Assembly (NCBI GenBank): GCA_030619435.1
Contig: JAUXBI010000080.1
Coordinates: forward strand, 1 to 7,486
Length of the DNA stretch: 7,486 nt
Direction of reading: 5' to 3'
DNA from: Syntrophaceae bacterium
GTDB lineage: Bacteria; Desulfobacterota; Syntrophia; Syntrophales; UBA2210
The translations under genes and the position numbers were made by a program. Below, piece after piece: positions 5,374 to 7,486 of the stretch; positions within the stretch are counted from its first letter, which is position 1, and every line of letters begins with the position of its first letter. Below the pieces are notes generated by a model. That model did no database searches, was not told where the DNA came from, and saw only the letters and a list, made by a program, of their open reading frames with translations.

Positions 5374-6936
5374 TCAGCACCTAATTCCCCTCTTTTTTAA
5401 TCCGAGTCTGGTCTTTTCTATTGGATATACAAGTTCAACCCAGTCACATAAAAGAGGCCTGGTTTCCCGGGGATCAATGATATCCTCTATGCCAAAGTGT
5501 TCAGCTGCGCGTACTGGGGATGCGAACCCTTTGTAATACTCCTGCAATTCATCATGCAATGCCATAGGATCCTCAGCTGATTCAATTTCAGCTCGATGAG
5601 CTGCGTAGACCCCCCCTTCTATCGGAATATTTCCCCAGTAGGCTGATGGCCAGGCATAACGCCAGTTGAGCTTACTCGGGTCTGATTGGGCGGCACCGGC
5701 AACTCCAAAGCATCTTCGAATATATATGCAAGCCCAGGGGATACTTGCCTGGCTGACGGCATAACTGGCTCTTACTCCTTTCCGTATGGTTCCATTCTCT
5801 TCGGATTTCACGCCGATGAAAAAACCCGGTTGATCCACAAGGTTGACAACCGGCAAGTGAAATGTGTCGCACATATCAATAAAGCGCATAAATTTTTCCG
5901 AAACATCCCACGCAAAGGAGCCTGCCAGAAACCGCGGATCATTGGCAATAACACCGACTGGATATCCATTTAAACGAGCAAGTGCGACAATCTGTGAGCG
6001 ACCCTGATATTTCCCAATTTCAAATATCGAATCCCGGTCAAATATACATTTCATAACTTCCCGCATATTATAGGGTTTTCTGCTATTGCGAGGAACAATT
6101 GAAAGAAGCTCATCTTCACGGCGATTTCGCTTATCATTCTCTTCATATTTTCTTTCCGGCATTTCCCACACATTGCCCGGCATGTAATCCAGGAAACGTC
6201 TGGTCTGCTGTATAGCATCCTCTTCGCTCTCTGCTTCATTATCAACCACACCACTTATTCTGGTATGAATTCTATATCCACCAAGTTGCTCTTTGGTGAC
6301 TGTCTGTCCTTGCGCCCATTGTACAAGTGGAGGGCCACCCACAAATACCTGACTGTTTTCTTTGATCATTACAGAAAAGTGTGACTGAACCACGAGGAGT
6401 GCGCCAATTCCTGATACCGGTCCCATAACTATAGAAACAACAGGAACCATAGACATTATATCACCCATCTGTTTTGGAGCCACATCGTTAAGAACCGGTA
6501 ACTCAAGATATCCAATTTGTTCTACTTCCTTAATTGAACCACCGGCTCCATCAAGCAATCTGATATGAGGTAGTCGCAATTCGTAGACCATCTTTGTAAT
6601 ATAGGCCAGTTTGCCCTTATAAAGCCTTCCTACAGATGCTCCTTTGATGGTAAAATCATCACCCTGTACTGCTACCCTACGGCCGTCTATTTCGCCCAAT
6701 CCCATCACTATCGGGCAGGGTGTGATATCAAGAAGTTCTTTGTTTTTATCATCATATCTTGCATCGCCGGCCATCACACCGGTCTCTGAAAAAGTCCCGT
6801 CATCAAGCAATGCATCGATTCTTTCTCGAACTGTCATCTTGCCATGACTGTGTTGTTTCTCAACCCCTTTTTCACCACCCAGCTTATATGCTATCTGTTT
6901 CCTATGATTAAGCTCTTCTACTTCCGGTTTCCACAT
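5374..6936 (-). CDS. Acyl-CoA carboxylase, carboxyltransferase (beta) subunit, PccB/MmdA-like
   Basis: Carboxyltransferase half of a biotin-dependent acyl-CoA carboxylase (or of a related decarboxylase), moving a carboxyl group between carboxybiotin and an acyl-CoA. The 520 residues hold both crotonase-like domains. The N-terminal part has HGKMTVRERIDALLDDGTF (31-49) and the first oxyanion region LLDGAGGSIKEVEQ (127-140). The C-terminal part has GVIANDPRFLAGS (328-340), VDQPGFFIG (367-375) and the second oxyanion region CFGVAGAA (409-416). There is no N-terminal zinc finger, so it is not AccD of fatty-acid synthesis. Compared with typical PccB, the first hole reads GAGGSIKEV rather than SGGARIQEG, and the segment after AWP is SAYWGNIPIEGGV (431-443) instead of the usual TAxIAVMGxxGAV, so the substrate may differ. 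No biotin carboxylase or carrier gene is in the window. The start is supported by AAGGA (6944-6948) 7 nt before the ATG. Confidence 0.92.
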   Translation of the reverse strand: MWKPEVEELNHRKQIAYKLGGEKGVEKQHSHGKMTVRERIDALLDDGTFSETGVMAGDARYDDKNKELLDITPCPIVMGLGEIDGRRVAVQGDDFTIKGASVGRLYKGKLAYITKMVYELRLPHIRLLDGAGGSIKEVEQIGYLELPVLNDVAPKQMGDIMSMVPVVSIVMGPVSGIGALLVVQSHFSVMIKENSQVFVGGPPLVQWAQGQTVTKEQLGGYRIHTRISGVVDNEAESEEDAIQQTRRFLDYMPGNVWEMPERKYEENDKRNRREDELLSIVPRNSRKPYNMREVMKCIFDRDSIFEIGKYQGRSQIVALARLNGYPVGVIANDPRFLAGSFAWDVSEKFMRFIDMCDTFHLPVVNLVDQPGFFIGVKSEENGTIRKGVRASYAVSQASIPWACIYIRRCFGVAGAAQSDPSKLNWRYAWPSAYWGNIPIEGGVYAAHRAEIESAEDPMALHDELQEYYKGFASPVRAAEHFGIEDIIDPRETRPLLCDWVELVYPIEKTRLGLKKRGIRC

Positions 6937-6984
6937 AATAAAGTCCTTTCCTCCTGTTACTGTGTATACATGTACGCACTATAG

Positions 6985-7016
6985 TAGAAGAAAGCGCTAC
7001 TAGAAGAAAGTAGTAC
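6985..7016. repeat. 16-nt tandem repeat (two units) in the carboxyltransferase leader
   Basis: TAGAAGAAAGCGCTAC is followed directly by TAGAAGAAAGTAGTAC; 13 of 16 positions agree. The segment also carries arms that can pair in two mutually exclusive ways: TAGTAG (6982-6987) with CTACTA (6997-7002), or CTACT (6997-7001) with AGTAG (7009-7013). It lies about 50-80 bp upstream of the carboxyltransferase start. It could be a regulator binding site or a switching mRNA leader; neither is shown. Confidence 0.5.
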
Positions 7017-7022
7017 TGTCAA
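7017..7022 (-). promoter_or_regulatory. Consensus -35 box (TTGACA) upstream of the carboxyltransferase gene
   Basis: A perfect TTGACA on the minus strand abuts the tandem repeat. At the standard 17-nt spacing the -10 position would read TAGCGC, a poor match, and it falls inside the repeat. A weak -10 overlapped by a repeat would fit an activator-dependent promoter, but chance is not excluded. Confidence 0.35.
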
Positions 7023-7056
7023 GCTTTTTTGTATAAATTGTGTTAGAAGCACGTAA

Positions 7057-7416
7057 TATGTCCGGTTTATAATGAGTCGCCAGGAGGCGGTCAATGAGGA
7101 GGGCAGAGATATGGAAGATGGGATTTATAGAGGCTTGTGGTGTACGGAGAGAGAAGAGTGTAACGGTCTGCCCCTCTTCTTATTTATTGTTCGTAGATGG
7201 TGTCAGTCTTTTAGACGTCGGAATCCATTCAATCATCCAGGACATATTCCTTTTTTCTTCTTTCAAGCTTGGTGGAATACCGCTCTTTCAGTCCTCATAT
7301 AAATAAAAGATATAATTAGAGTTCACTGAAAAAATCAAAATTTGTCAATTCACAATCAGGCTGTCCGCAACACGGCTTACATCAAGCAATGCTCACAACT
7401 TCCCTGATCGGACATA
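7057..7416 (+). mobile_element. Probable insertion-sequence remnant (ISNCY/IS1202-like)
   Basis: TATGTCCG at 7057-7064 is repeated in inverted form as CGGACATA at 7409-7416. Just inside the left copy are AGGAGG (7082-7087) and, 6 nt later, an ATG opening a transposase-like N-terminus. A complete element of this type would be over 1 kb, so what remains is a short decayed piece. The inverted match is only 8 bp, so the right boundary is uncertain. I see no coding match in 7310-7410 that would confirm it. Confidence 0.35.
7094..7306 (+). pseudogene. Decayed transposase start, ISNCY-like N-terminus
   Basis: The frame begins MRRAEIWKMGFIEACG. From memory this resembles the start of ISNCY/IS1202-group transposases, which begin with an AEI-x-KM-x-F-x-E-A-x-G pattern followed by a helix-turn-helix. 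After about residue 20 the expected helix-turn-helix (TQEEAA...LG) is absent, and the rest (70 residues in all, hydrophobic and serine-rich) looks like random translation. The ribosome binding site and start codon are intact but the product cannot be a transposase. An overlapping 76-codon frame from 7072 has no support. Confidence 0.35.
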
Positions 7417-7486
7417 AACGCCGTCTGATGGTGATATGACGGTACTCCAACGCTGAAAATCGCTGCACGGCTTCGTAAAGGGACGA
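7382..7486 (-). other. Unidentified open frame entering from the right edge
   Basis: A minus-strand frame is open for 34 codons from the window edge (SLYEAVQRFSALEYRHITI, continuing) to a TGA at 7382-7384. It is too short to judge and matches nothing I recognise. A second frame (from 7484) is also open for 35 codons over the same bases, so openness alone means little. It may be the 3' end of a gene outside the window or non-coding DNA. Confidence 0.15.

Noticed and set aside
7422..7442. CCGTC/GACGG inverted repeat near the right edge.
   Set aside because: A five-base stem with an 11-12 nt loop and no T-run is too weak to call a terminator or recombination site.
1..7486. CRISPR array, tRNA, rRNA or riboswitch.
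   Set aside because: No regularly spaced direct repeats, cloverleaf-like segments or conserved aptamer cores were seen; the only tandem repeat has two units.

Overview
The window reads as bacterial chromosomal DNA carrying a cluster of acyl-CoA metabolism genes. Every confident gene lies on the minus strand and has a clear Shine-Dalgarno sequence. The host cannot be named from the sequence. The gene types (two acyl-CoA-forming ligases, a biotin-dependent carboxyltransferase subunit, a carboxymuconolactone-decarboxylase-like protein) would suit an organism that activates and processes short or unusual carboxylic acids, for example an anaerobic or syntrophic proteobacterium. That placement is inference only.

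Layout, left to right. 1-451: the N-terminal 150 codons of an SRPBCC (START-like fold) protein, cut by the left edge. 649-910: a small relic transposable element with near-identical inverted ends, enclosing the last ~75 codons of a REP-associated Y1 transposase. 920-2812: a propionyl/acetyl-CoA synthetase of the PrpE/ACSS3 type. 2835-3191: a small carboxymuconolactone-decarboxylase-family gene, 22 bp upstream of the synthetase and very probably in the same transcript. 3192-3649: a gap with an 8-bp inverted repeat near the probable promoter and a possibly decayed coding stretch. 3650-5197: a second AMP-forming acyl-CoA ligase, lower in GC. 5198-5373: a leader holding a 23-nt imperfect palindrome. 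5374-6936: an acyl-CoA carboxylase beta (carboxyltransferase) subunit. 6937-7056: its leader, with a TTGACA box beside a 16-nt tandem repeat. 7057-7416: probable debris of an insertion sequence whose first ~20 codons resemble ISNCY/IS1202-type transposases. 7417-7486: unassigned.

How the genes may work together. Read in the direction of transcription (right to left) the order is carboxyltransferase, acyl-CoA ligase, CMD-like protein, PrpE-like synthetase, SRPBCC protein. A ligase making a CoA thioester and a biotin-dependent carboxylase acting on it is a reasonable pairing, but no biotin carboxylase or biotin carrier gene is in the window, so that partner must lie elsewhere. The substrate cannot be deduced. 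Intergenic gaps of 176 and 458 bp, each with its own candidate control element, suggest three or more transcription units rather than one operon.

Nothing here is clearly a new defence, CRISPR or RNA-based system. The most noteworthy signals are the deletion-derived transposase relic with its ends preserved, the candidate operators, and the divergent active-site regions of the carboxyltransferase and CMD-like proteins.
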